Origin: Rubrivivax sp.
GTDB lineage: Bacteria; Pseudomonadota; Gammaproteobacteria; Burkholderiales; Burkholderiaceae_C
Reading direction: 5' to 3'
DNA: 36,349 nt
Assembly (NCBI GenBank): GCA_030653505.1
Contig: JAURZK010000025.1
Coordinates: 1-36,349 of the forward strand
Position 1 is the stretch's first letter, and the number at the start of each line of letters is the position of its first letter. Positions 7,675 to 14,475 of this stretch are shown here, piece after piece. The translations under genes were made by a program, and so were the position numbers. Under the pieces are notes generated by a model that did no database searches, had not been told where the DNA came from, and saw nothing but the letters and a program-made list of their open reading frames with translations.

Positions 7675-9801
7675 TCAGGCGCGCGAGGTGTTCAGGTTCG
7701 GGTAGCGCACGTGCTCCACCAGTTCCTGCGTTTCGGCCGACGGCGCCTTGGTCAGCAGGCTGACGATGATGATCACCGCGAAGCCCAGCGGCACGCCGAA
7801 GAGGCCGGCAGAGATCGGCAGGATGCCCCACCACAGCTCGATCGGCGAGGTGACGCCGAAGACACCGCGCAGCCACGGCTGGGTCGTCACCATGTAGTAG
7901 AAGGTGATGCCCAGGCCGGCGATCATGCCCAGCGACGCACCCCACTTGTTGGCGCGCTTCCAGAAGATGCCGAGCGTCAGCGCCGGGAAGAAGGCCGCCG
8001 CTGCGAACGAGAAGGCTGCCGACACCAGGAAGAGGATGTCGGCCGGCTTCTGCGCCGCCACCGAAGCGGCGGCCAGGGCCACCACCAGCAGCAGGATCTT
8101 GGAGATCATCACGCGGCGCGCCGTGGGTGCGTTCGGGTCGAGCATCTTGTAGTACAGGTCGTGCGACAGCGCGTTGGCGATGGTCAGCAGCAGGCCGTCT
8201 GCGGTCGACAGCGCGGCAGCCAGGCCACCGGCGGCCACCATGCCCGACACCACGTAGGGCAGGCCGGCGATGGCCGGTGTGGCCAGCACGATGATGTCGC
8301 CGCCGATGCGCATCTCGCCGAGCTGGAAGATGCCGTCCTTGTTGACGTCGACCACCGAGAGCAGGGCCGGGTCAACCCTGTTCCATGCCGATATCCATTC
8401 AGGCAGTTGCGTAAATGGCGTGCCGACCAGCGTCGTGAAGATCTCGTACTTCACCAGCACGGCCAGCGCCGGGGCCGTGAAGTACAGCAGGAAGATGAAG
8501 AACAGCGACCAGGTCACCGAAGCCCGTGCGTCCTTCACCGAAGGCGTGGTGTAGTAGCGCATCAGGATGTGCGGCAGCGCGGCCGTGCCCACCATCAGGC
8601 AGAACACCAGCGCCAGGAAGTTGCGGCGAGACTCGTTGAAGGTCTTCTGCGCCTTCTCGTCGCCGTTCGGGTCGCCCGCGTACTGCGCGGCGTGGCGCGG
8701 CATGCCGGCCAGCGGCTTGGCGCGGCCTTCGGCGGCGGCCCTAGCGGCCGTCCAGGCTTTCCGGGCGGCGGCTTCGTCCTTGGGCAGCGCGGCCAGCGCC
8801 TTCTCGGCCGCCTGCAGTTCGGCCACGGGGGCGGTGGCGGCCTTCAGATCGGTCACCTTCTGCTCGGCGGCAGCCTTGTCGGCGGCCAGCGCTGCCGGCA
8901 CGTCCTTGAGCTTGGCGCCCAGGTCGTCGGCCTGCTGCTTGAAGATGGCGATGACCTCCTTTTCCTTCGGGTCGTCGATCAGCTGCTGCTCTCGGGCCGT
9001 GACCTTCTCGAGCTGGTAGCCGTAGACGGCCTGCGGGATGGGCACGCCGGTCTGCTTCACGGCCAGCCACACCACCGGGATCATGTAGGCAATGATCAGG
9101 ATGATGTACTGCGCCACCTGCGTCCACGTCACTGCGCGCATGCCGCCCAGGAAGGAGCAGACCAGGATGCCGCCCAGACCGACGAAGATGCCGATCTCGA
9201 AGGCCAGGCCCGACAGCCGCGTGGTGATCAGGCCGACACCGTAGATCTGCGCCACCACGTAGGTGAAGGAGCACAGGATGGCAGCCAGGATGCCGATGAA
9301 ACGCGGCAGGTTGCCTTCATAACGCGCGCCCAGAAAGTCGGGGATGGTGAACTGCCCGAACTTGCGCAGGTAGGGCGCGAGGAACAGCGCCACCAGACAG
9401 TAGCCGCCCGTCCATCCCATGATGAAGGCCAGGCCGCCGTAACCCGTGAGGTAGAGCGTGCCGGCCATGCCGATGAAGGACGCGGCCGACATCCAGTCGG
9501 CGCCGGTGGCCATGCCGTTGTAGACCGCAGGCACACGCCGGCCGGCGACGTAGTACTCGGCAGCGTCGCTGGTGCGGCTCATGATGCCGATGCCGGCGTA
9601 CAGCGCCACGGTGGCGAGCAGGAAGACCATGCCGATCGCGGCACGCGACAGGCCCATCTGCTCGGCGATGCCCAGCACGATCACGAAGGCCAGGAAGCCC
9701 CCGGTGTACCAGCCGTAGACCTTGTTCAGGCCCTTCTTGAAGGCCGCGTTGGCGTCCTTGTTGGAGACCCCAGCCTGGGGATCGAAGCTCAAGCCTGCCA
9801 T
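7675..9801 (-). CDS. Sodium:solute symporter, large subunit (VC_2705/ActP-like)
   Basis: This 708-residue inner-membrane symporter of the SSS family probably drives uptake of a small carboxylate by Na+ coupling. Typical segments include RRVPAVYNGMATGADWMSAASFIGMAGTL (starting near residue 89) and GLAAALSTADGLLLTIANALSHDLY. The protein is longer than standard SSS members. Residues ~265-365 form an Ala/Lys/Glu-rich, probably coiled-coil insertion between membrane helices. Residues 485-496 (DVNKDGIFQLGE) fit a 12-residue EF-hand calcium loop. The ATG at 9801 has a perfect AGGAGG six bases upstream, inside the end of the DUF4212 gene, so the two are translationally linked. The family match is strong; the substrate (acetate or another organic acid) is not determinable. 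Confidence 0.93.
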   Translation of the reverse strand: MAGLSFDPQAGVSNKDANAAFKKGLNKVYGWYTGGFLAFVIVLGIAEQMGLSRAAIGMVFLLATVALYAGIGIMSRTSDAAEYYVAGRRVPAVYNGMATGADWMSAASFIGMAGTLYLTGYGGLAFIMGWTGGYCLVALFLAPYLRKFGQFTIPDFLGARYEGNLPRFIGILAAILCSFTYVVAQIYGVGLITTRLSGLAFEIGIFVGLGGILVCSFLGGMRAVTWTQVAQYIILIIAYMIPVVWLAVKQTGVPIPQAVYGYQLEKVTAREQQLIDDPKEKEVIAIFKQQADDLGAKLKDVPAALAADKAAAEQKVTDLKAATAPVAELQAAEKALAALPKDEAAARKAWTAARAAAEGRAKPLAGMPRHAAQYAGDPNGDEKAQKTFNESRRNFLALVFCLMVGTAALPHILMRYYTTPSVKDARASVTWSLFFIFLLYFTAPALAVLVKYEIFTTLVGTPFTQLPEWISAWNRVDPALLSVVDVNKDGIFQLGEMRIGGDIIVLATPAIAGLPYVVSGMVAAGGLAAALSTADGLLLTIANALSHDLYYKMLDPNAPTARRVMISKILLLVVALAAASVAAQKPADILFLVSAAFSFAAAAFFPALTLGIFWKRANKWGASLGMIAGLGITFYYMVTTQPWLRGVFGVTSPIELWWGILPISAGLFGVPLGFAVIIIVSLLTKAPSAETQELVEHVRYPNLNTSRA

Positions 9802-9802
9802 G

Positions 9803-10060
9803 TCATTCCTCCTCGGACACGCCGTGCTCGATGTCGAGCTTGTTCATGTAATGCGCGTAGTAGCCGATGATCAGGACATAGACCACCAGCGAACCCTGCG
9901 CCGCCATCCAGAAGCTGAAAGGCCAGCCAGCAAACTTGAAAGCCAGGTCACGGGCGAAAAACGCCATGACATAGGTCACCACAAACCAGATCGCCAGCAG
10001 GATCGACGTGATCCTGAGGTTCTTGCGCCAGTAACTCTGGTGGTTCTCGCTCACCTTCAT
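9803..10060 (-). CDS. DUF4212 small membrane subunit of sodium symporter
   Basis: This 85-residue protein has two transmembrane helices (about residues 15-35 and 50-70) and the family hallmark ENHQSYWRKNLR near its N terminus. DUF4212 proteins are small partners encoded just before VC_2705-type symporters. Here the stop lies one base before the symporter ATG. The ATG at 10060 is preferred because AGAGG stands eight bases upstream; a GTG at 10069 would overlap that site. The 133-base gap upstream must carry the operon promoter, but I find no convincing -35/-10 pair in it. Confidence 0.93.
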   Translation of the reverse strand: MKVSENHQSYWRKNLRITSILLAIWFVVTYVMAFFARDLAFKFAGWPFSFWMAAQGSLVVYVLIIGYYAHYMNKLDIEHGVSEEE

Positions 10061-10193
10061 CGTTGTCACCTCTCGGTTGGAAGGGCGCCCGGGGAGGGGC
10101 TTCTTGGGGACTTCGCCGCGCTTCCCATGGCGCGGACCGGTGCCGACGGTGTTGCCGGCGGCGCGAACCTCGATGTACGCGAAGGCGCGCGCG

Positions 10194-10769
10194 TCACGCG
10201 GCGGCCTTGCCGGCCATCAGGCCGGTCTCGCGTTCCAGCTGGGCCGCCACCTTGGGCTCGAAGCCCTTGAGGTGGCGGATGATCTTCACGGCCTCGTCGG
10301 GCTCGTGGCGGTCGACGTGCACCCGCGCCAGCTGGTACCAGCCGTAGGGGCTCATGGGCTGCAGCTCGGTGTTCTTCTTCAGCGCCACCATCGCTTCGTC
10401 GTAGCGCTGCAGGCGGATGAGCACGAGGCCCAGGCCATACCAGGCGCGGTCGAGCTCGGGGCTGAGCTCGGTGGCCTGCCGGAAGGCGGTCTCGGCCTCG
10501 GCGAATTCACCCGCTGCCTCGAGCATGAAACCATGGTTGAACCAGGTGCCGCCGTGACCGGCGCGCAGCACCACCAGGCGGCGCGAGTCGGCCAGCGCGG
10601 CCTGCATCTGGCCCACTTCGGTCAGCAGATGGGCACGGCTGGCCAGCGCGTAGGCGTCGTCGGGCCAGCGCTGCAGCATGGCGTCGAAGACGGCACGCGC
10701 CGCGACCTTGCGGCCCAGCACCAGCAGGCCGATGGCGCGCCACTTGTCGAACTGGTAGGAAAGGTCCAT
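10194..10769 (-). CDS. TPR-repeat protein
   Basis: This 191-residue soluble protein is built of tetratricopeptide-type helix pairs. The clearest repeats are AWYGLGLVLIRLQRYDEAMVALKKNTELQP and the preceding GTWFNHGFMLEAAGEFAEAETAFRQATELSP, with degenerate ones before. There is no signal peptide. The start is taken as ATG at 10769, whose A is the last base of the upstream gene's TGA (TGATG), a classic translational-coupling overlap. A TTG nine bases earlier is less likely. TPR proteins are protein-binding scaffolds; its partner is presumably the membrane protein encoded just before it. No enzymatic motif is visible. Confidence 0.85.
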   Translation of the reverse strand: MDLSYQFDKWRAIGLLVLGRKVAARAVFDAMLQRWPDDAYALASRAHLLTEVGQMQAALADSRRLVVLRAGHGGTWFNHGFMLEAAGEFAEAETAFRQATELSPELDRAWYGLGLVLIRLQRYDEAMVALKKNTELQPMSPYGWYQLARVHVDRHEPDEAVKIIRHLKGFEPKVAAQLERETGLMAGKAAA

Positions 10770-11074
10770 CAACGGCAACCCGGCTGGCCGACGAGGCCCT
10801 GCGTGACGCAGAGGTCGGCACGTTCGAAGGTGACCACCATGTAGATGACGGCCAGCAGGAAGAAGGTGACCAAGGGCACCTGGGTGTCCGACACCTGCTT
10901 CGGCGTGATCTTGCGCACCAGCCAGGTGAAGGGTTTGCTCACCACCTGCAGCAGCTTGTAGAAGACATTGCTGTCGCGGCGCTGGCCCGCCAGCACGTAG
11001 AGCGCGCCCTGCCCGACCAACGCCAGCAGCGCGATATACAGGACCAATTGCAGGAAATTGAGGAAGGTCAACAT
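10769..11074 (-). CDS. Small conserved membrane protein coupled to TPR gene
   Basis: This 101-residue protein starts with ATG at 11074. It has a first hydrophobic helix at about residues 5-28 (FLQLVLYIALLALVGQGALYVL), a basic loop rich in Lys and Arg containing SKPFTWLVRKITPKQV, and a second helix near 68-84 (LVTFFLLAVIYMVVTF). The C terminus is short and contains two cysteines. I do not recognise a named family, though the conserved-looking loop argues that it is real. Its stop overlaps the TPR start by one base, so the two are probably made together. It diverges from the DUF3460/scpA unit across a 147-base promoter region. Confidence 0.8.
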   Translation of the reverse strand: MLTFLNFLQLVLYIALLALVGQGALYVLAGQRRDSNVFYKLLQVVSKPFTWLVRKITPKQVSDTQVPLVTFFLLAVIYMVVTFERADLCVTQGLVGQPGCR

Positions 11075-11162
11075 GGCGTCAGATTTGTGTGGGCCGACTG
11101 TTTTGCCTGGCGCTTACGGCTTTCTGACAATCCGCTCTGTACGCTCGCAAACACCGCTAGGC

Positions 11163-11190
11163 TTTACCCTAGGCCGGCCAGGCCTAAAAT
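11163..11190 (+). promoter_or_regulatory. Candidate sigma-70 promoter for DUF3460-scpA
   Basis: TTTACC (11163-11168) and TAAAAT (11185-11190) are separated by 16 bases and would start transcription about 24 bases before the DUF3460 ATG. This is the best -35/-10 pair in the window. The divergent membrane-protein gene must have its own promoter in the same gap. Confidence 0.5.
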
Positions 11191-11221
11191 CGGCTCTCTC
11201 CCTGTCGACGCCGAGCCGCTC

Positions 11222-11422
11222 ATGCCCCTGTTCTGGAAACCCTACAAGTCCGACGTGACGAACTTCATCGAGGAGCTGAAGGCGAAGAAACCGACGCTGG
11301 AAGCCGAGCAGCGCGCTGGCCGCGCGCTGCTGTGGGACCGCAGTCTCGACCGCAGCGAACAGGCCGAATGGCGCGAGGCCCAGGTGCCGCAGCAGCCCTA
11401 CGTCTACCAGACGAAGGCTTGA
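11222..11422 (+). CDS. DUF3460 family protein
   Basis: This 66-residue cytosolic protein matches the DUF3460 pattern: an aromatic N terminus (PLFWKPYKSDVTNFIEELKAKKPTLEAEQRAG) followed by RALLWDR and a polar tail with QVPQQPYVYQ. The family is short and largely betaproteobacterial, and its function is unknown. The ATG at 11222 matches the usual family start; longer upstream extension in the same frame lacks conserved features. Its TGA overlaps the TTG proposed as the scpA start by three bases, so the two are probably co-translated. The link to ScpA suggests a possible chromosome-related role, but that is context only. Confidence 0.88.
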   Translation: MPLFWKPYKSDVTNFIEELKAKKPTLEAEQRAGRALLWDRSLDRSEQAEWREAQVPQQPYVYQTKA

Positions 11423-12279
11423 GCAGCGCCCAACCGACGGCCGACCGGGCGCCCGAACTGGCGCCCGAGACGGTGGCCCCCTCGCCAGGCGTGGTGGACC
11501 AGGTGGCCGTGGCGCGCCTGTACGGCGAGCCGCTCTTCCGCATGCCGCAGGACCTGTACATCCCGCCGGATGCGCTGGAGGTCTTCCTCGAGGCCTTCGA
11601 GGGCCCGCTGGACCTGCTGCTCTACCTCATCCGCAAGCAGAACTTCAACATCCTCGACATCCCGCTGGCCAGCGTGACGCGCCAGTACCTGGAATACGTC
11701 GAACAGATCCGCCAGCACAACCTCGAACTCGCCAGCGAGTACCTGCTGATGGCGGCCATGCTCATCGAGATCAAGAGCCGCATGCTGCTGCCGCCCAAGA
11801 AGGCGGCCGACGGCGCCGAGCCCGAGGACCCGCGCGCCGAACTCGTGCGCCGGCTGGTGGAGTACGAACAGATCAAGCTCGGTGCCGCCAAGCTCGACGC
11901 GCTGCCGCAGCTGGGGCGCGACTTCCAGCGCGCGCAGGTGCACATCGAGCAGAGCCTGGCACCGCGCTGGCCCGACGTGAACCCCGATGACCTGCGCGCG
12001 GCGTGGCACGACATCCTGCAACGCGCCCGCCTCAACCAGCACCACACCATCAGTCGCGAGCAACTCAGCGTGCGAGAACACATGAGCATCGTGCTGCGCC
12101 GCCTGCAGGGCCGGCGCTTCGTCGAGTTCCACGAGCTGTTCGACACCACACGCGGCACGCCGGTGCTGGTGGTGACCTTCATCGCGATGCTGGAACTGGC
12201 GCGCGAACGGCTGCTGGAAGTGACGCAGGCCGAGGCCTTCGCGCCCATCTACGTGCGGCTCGGCTACACGCCGAGTTGA
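11419..12279 (+). CDS. scpA: Segregation and condensation protein A
   Basis: ScpA is the kleisin subunit that joins SMC (or MukB-like) ATPases with ScpB to compact and segregate chromosomes. The 286-residue product carries the hallmark FEGPLDLLLYLIRKQNFNILDIPLASVTRQYLEYV, the helix YLLMAAMLIEIKSRMLLP, and a C-terminal winged-helix part (FHELFDTTRGTPVLVVTFIAMLELAR). The start is uncertain. TTG at 11419 overlaps the previous stop and gives a typical length; GTG codons near 11491 would remove a poorly conserved leader. No ScpB lies downstream; a 127-base gap follows before tupA. Gene identity is certain even though the start is not. Confidence 0.94.
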   Translation: MSSAQPTADRAPELAPETVAPSPGVVDQVAVARLYGEPLFRMPQDLYIPPDALEVFLEAFEGPLDLLLYLIRKQNFNILDIPLASVTRQYLEYVEQIRQHNLELASEYLLMAAMLIEIKSRMLLPPKKAADGAEPEDPRAELVRRLVEYEQIKLGAAKLDALPQLGRDFQRAQVHIEQSLAPRWPDVNPDDLRAAWHDILQRARLNQHHTISREQLSVREHMSIVLRRLQGRRFVEFHELFDTTRGTPVLVVTFIAMLELARERLLEVTQAEAFAPIYVRLGYTPS

Positions 12280-12406
12280 GTGGTACGGCGCGCGCCCCGG
12301 CGGCGCTGCGGGCTATGCACGCGCCGACATATCGCCTCGCGACGCAGGGCCGCGAACAATCATGGCGTCGCCCACCTGATATGCATCGCGCCCACCGGCC
12401 ATCACC

Positions 12407-13243
12407 ATGTTCTCTCGCCGAAACCTCCTCACCGTCGCCGGTGCCGCCGGACTGTTCTCTGCCGCGCTCGCCTTCACGCCCGCCGCGCGGGCGCAGGACA
12501 AGTTCATCGTCATGGCCTCGACCACCTCGACAGAGCAGTCGGGGCTCTTCACGCAACTGCTGCCGGCCTTCAGGCAAGCCACGGGCATCACCGTGCGCGT
12601 GGTCGCGGTGGGCACCGGGCAGGCGCTGGACATTGGCCGCCGCGGCGATGCCGATATCGTCTTCGTGCACGACCAGGTGGCCGAAGAGAAGTTCGTCGCC
12701 GAGGGCTTCGGGCTACAGCGCAAGCCCGTCATGGTCAACGACTTCGTGCTCGTCGGCCCCAAGGCCGACCCCGCGGGCACGCGTGGCAAGGACATCGCCG
12801 CGGCCCTGCAGAAACTGGCCGCCACGGGTGCTTCATTCGTCTCGCGCGGCGACAAGAGCGACACCCACACCGCCGAACTGCGCTACTGGAAGTCGGCTGG
12901 CATAGACGTCGCCACGGCCAAGCCCGCAGGCTACAAGGAGTGCGGCTGCGGCATGGGCACGGCGCTGAACATCGCGAGTTCCAGCAACGCCTACGTGATG
13001 GCCGACCGCGGCACCTGGCTCAACTTCAAGAACCGCGGTGAACTGGTGGTGCTGGTGGAAGGCGACCGGCGCCTGTTCAACCAGTACGGCGTGATGGTCG
13101 TCAACCCGGCCCGGCACCCGCACGTGAAGAAGGACCTGGCGCAGGCCTTCGCCGACTGGATCGTCGCGCCCGCCGGGCAGGCGGCCATCGCGGCCTACAA
13201 GATCGGCGGCGAGCCGCTCTTCTTCCCGAACGCGCAACCCTGA
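12407..13243 (+). CDS. tupA: TupA-like tungstate/molybdate-binding periplasmic protein
   Basis: This 278-residue extracellular solute-binding protein belongs to the TupA class, which binds tungstate or related oxyanions for an ABC importer. An N-terminal twin-arginine signal (SRRNLLTVAGAAG, cleavage near ARA-QDK) predicts Tat export. The mature protein begins with the family signature MASTTSTEQSGLFTQLLPAF, followed by VAVGTGQALDIGRRGDADIV. The usual ligand-loop region reads KECGCGMGTALNIA, with cysteines at 179 and 181. No permease (TupB) or ATPase (TupC) gene is adjacent; a ModE-like regulator follows instead. The upstream gap has a TATGCA after TG (12377-12385) that could be an extended -10, but this is weak. 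The ligand (W, Mo or other) is inferred from family only. Confidence 0.92.
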   Translation: MFSRRNLLTVAGAAGLFSAALAFTPAARAQDKFIVMASTTSTEQSGLFTQLLPAFRQATGITVRVVAVGTGQALDIGRRGDADIVFVHDQVAEEKFVAEGFGLQRKPVMVNDFVLVGPKADPAGTRGKDIAAALQKLAATGASFVSRGDKSDTHTAELRYWKSAGIDVATAKPAGYKECGCGMGTALNIASSSNAYVMADRGTWLNFKNRGELVVLVEGDRRLFNQYGVMVVNPARHPHVKKDLAQAFADWIVAPAGQAAIAAYKIGGEPLFFPNAQP

Positions 13244-13261
13244 GCACGCACTGCGCCGGCG

Positions 13262-13290
13262 AATGCCCGCAGTGGGACACTGCGGGCGTT
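13262..13290 (+). terminator. Hairpin after tupA
   Basis: A 12-bp stem with one G-U pair (13262-13273 with 13279-13290) closes a GGGAC loop and is followed by TTTGC. It lies 18 bases past the tupA stop. It contains an in-frame ATG at 13263, so the next gene most likely starts downstream of it. It probably terminates or attenuates tupA transcription. Confidence 0.65.
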
Positions 13291-13313
13291 TGCACTCCCA
13301 GATGCCCGATCCC

Positions 13314-14462
13314 ATGACGCCCCGCGGCATCCACCTGCAGTACAGCTTCGAGGCCCGCGGCCAGGAAGGCGCGCAGATCGAGAACCCGCTCTTCGACCTG
13401 CTCTCGGCGGTGCAGGCCGAAGGCTCCATCGGCCACGCGGCGAAAGCCCTGAACCAGTCCTACCGCCATGTCTGGGGCGCGCTGAAACGCTGGGAGACCC
13501 TGCTGGGCAGCGCTCTGGTGGTGTGGGCCAAGGGCCAGCCGGCGCGGCTGACACCCTTTGCCGAACGGCTGGTGTGGGCCGAGCGCCAGGCCCGCACACG
13601 CATGACACCCCACGTCGAGGCGCTGCGCACCGAGCTTGCCCGCGTCTTCGCGCAGGCCGACGACGCCGGGCTGCTGCTGCTGGACATCGCGGCCAGCCAC
13701 GACCTCGGGCTGCCGCGGCTGCAGAGCCTGGCCGAGCAGCAGCACGCACTGCACCTGGGCCTGCGCTTCACCGGCAGCGAAGAAGCGCTGCGCTCGCTGC
13801 ACGATGGGCGTTGCAGCGTGGCCGGCTTCCACGTGCCGCGGCTGGCCGATGGTGCATCCCTCTTCGCGCGCGGCCTGCGGCCGCTGCTGAGGCCGGGCAC
13901 ACACAAGCTCATCGGCAGCCACTGGCGCCGCCAGGGATGGATGCTGCGCCAGGCCACGGCAGGCGACGACACGCTGCAGGCCATGGACAGCAACGGCCTG
14001 CTGCACGCGGTGGCGGCAGGCCGCTGCCGCTTCGTCAACCGCCAGCCCGGCTCGGGCACGCGGCGGCTGCTGGCACACCTGCTGGCCGAGGCCGGGCTGG
14101 ACATGAAACCCGTCCCGGGCATTGACCGCCGCGTCGAACACACGCACGTGGCCGTGGCCGCGGCCGTGGCCTCGGGCAGCGCCGACCTCGCCCTGGGCGT
14201 CGAGGCCGCCGCGCGTGAATTCGGCCTCCACTTCATGCCGCTGGTCGATGAAGACTACTTCCTCGTCTGCCTGAAGGCCGCGCTGGACAGCCCCGCGGTG
14301 CAGGCCCTGCGCGCCACCCTGGCCAGCCCGGCCTGGGCGCAGGCGCTGCAGGCGCTGCCGGGCTACGGTGTGCAACGGGCGGGCGAGGTGCTGTCGCTGA
14401 AACGCGCGCTGCCCTGGTGGAACTACAGGCGGGCCAAGCCCCCGCACATGCGGCCGGGCTGA
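13314..14462 (+). CDS. ModE-like winged-helix regulator with oxyanion-binding-type domain
   Basis: This 382-residue protein has an N-terminal ModE/LysR-type winged helix (about residues 20-90: FDLLSAVQAEGSIGHAAKALNQSYRHVWGALKRWE). It is fused to a C-terminal periplasmic-binding-protein-like domain (PF12727 type) with HKLIGSHWRRQGW and the signature FVNRQPGSGTRRLLAHLLAEAGL. Proteins of this build sense molybdate or tungstate and control uptake or molybdopterin genes. Here it directly follows tupA, so regulation of tupA is the obvious inference. ATG at 13314 or 13302 is preferred over 13263, which sits in a hairpin. It converges with polA, 13 bases apart. No catalytic motifs are present or expected. 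Confidence 0.88.
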   Translation: MTPRGIHLQYSFEARGQEGAQIENPLFDLLSAVQAEGSIGHAAKALNQSYRHVWGALKRWETLLGSALVVWAKGQPARLTPFAERLVWAERQARTRMTPHVEALRTELARVFAQADDAGLLLLDIAASHDLGLPRLQSLAEQQHALHLGLRFTGSEEALRSLHDGRCSVAGFHVPRLADGASLFARGLRPLLRPGTHKLIGSHWRRQGWMLRQATAGDDTLQAMDSNGLLHAVAAGRCRFVNRQPGSGTRRLLAHLLAEAGLDMKPVPGIDRRVEHTHVAVAAAVASGSADLALGVEAAAREFGLHFMPLVDEDYFLVCLKAALDSPAVQALRATLASPAWAQALQALPGYGVQRAGEVLSLKRALPWWNYRRAKPPHMRPG

Positions 14463-14475
14463 GCGGCCCGGGCGT

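Noticed and set aside
5943..9870. Long plus-strand open frames (535 and 743 codons) opposite the DUF294 and symporter genes
   Set aside because: Low-complexity Arg/Gln/His/Gly translations with no domain; the minus-strand genes have complete family signatures.
12321..12390. Two CATATCG / GATATGCATC segments before tupA as a ModE-type operator
   Set aside because: The half-sites do not match the ModE consensus in spacing or orientation, and I could not support an operator call.
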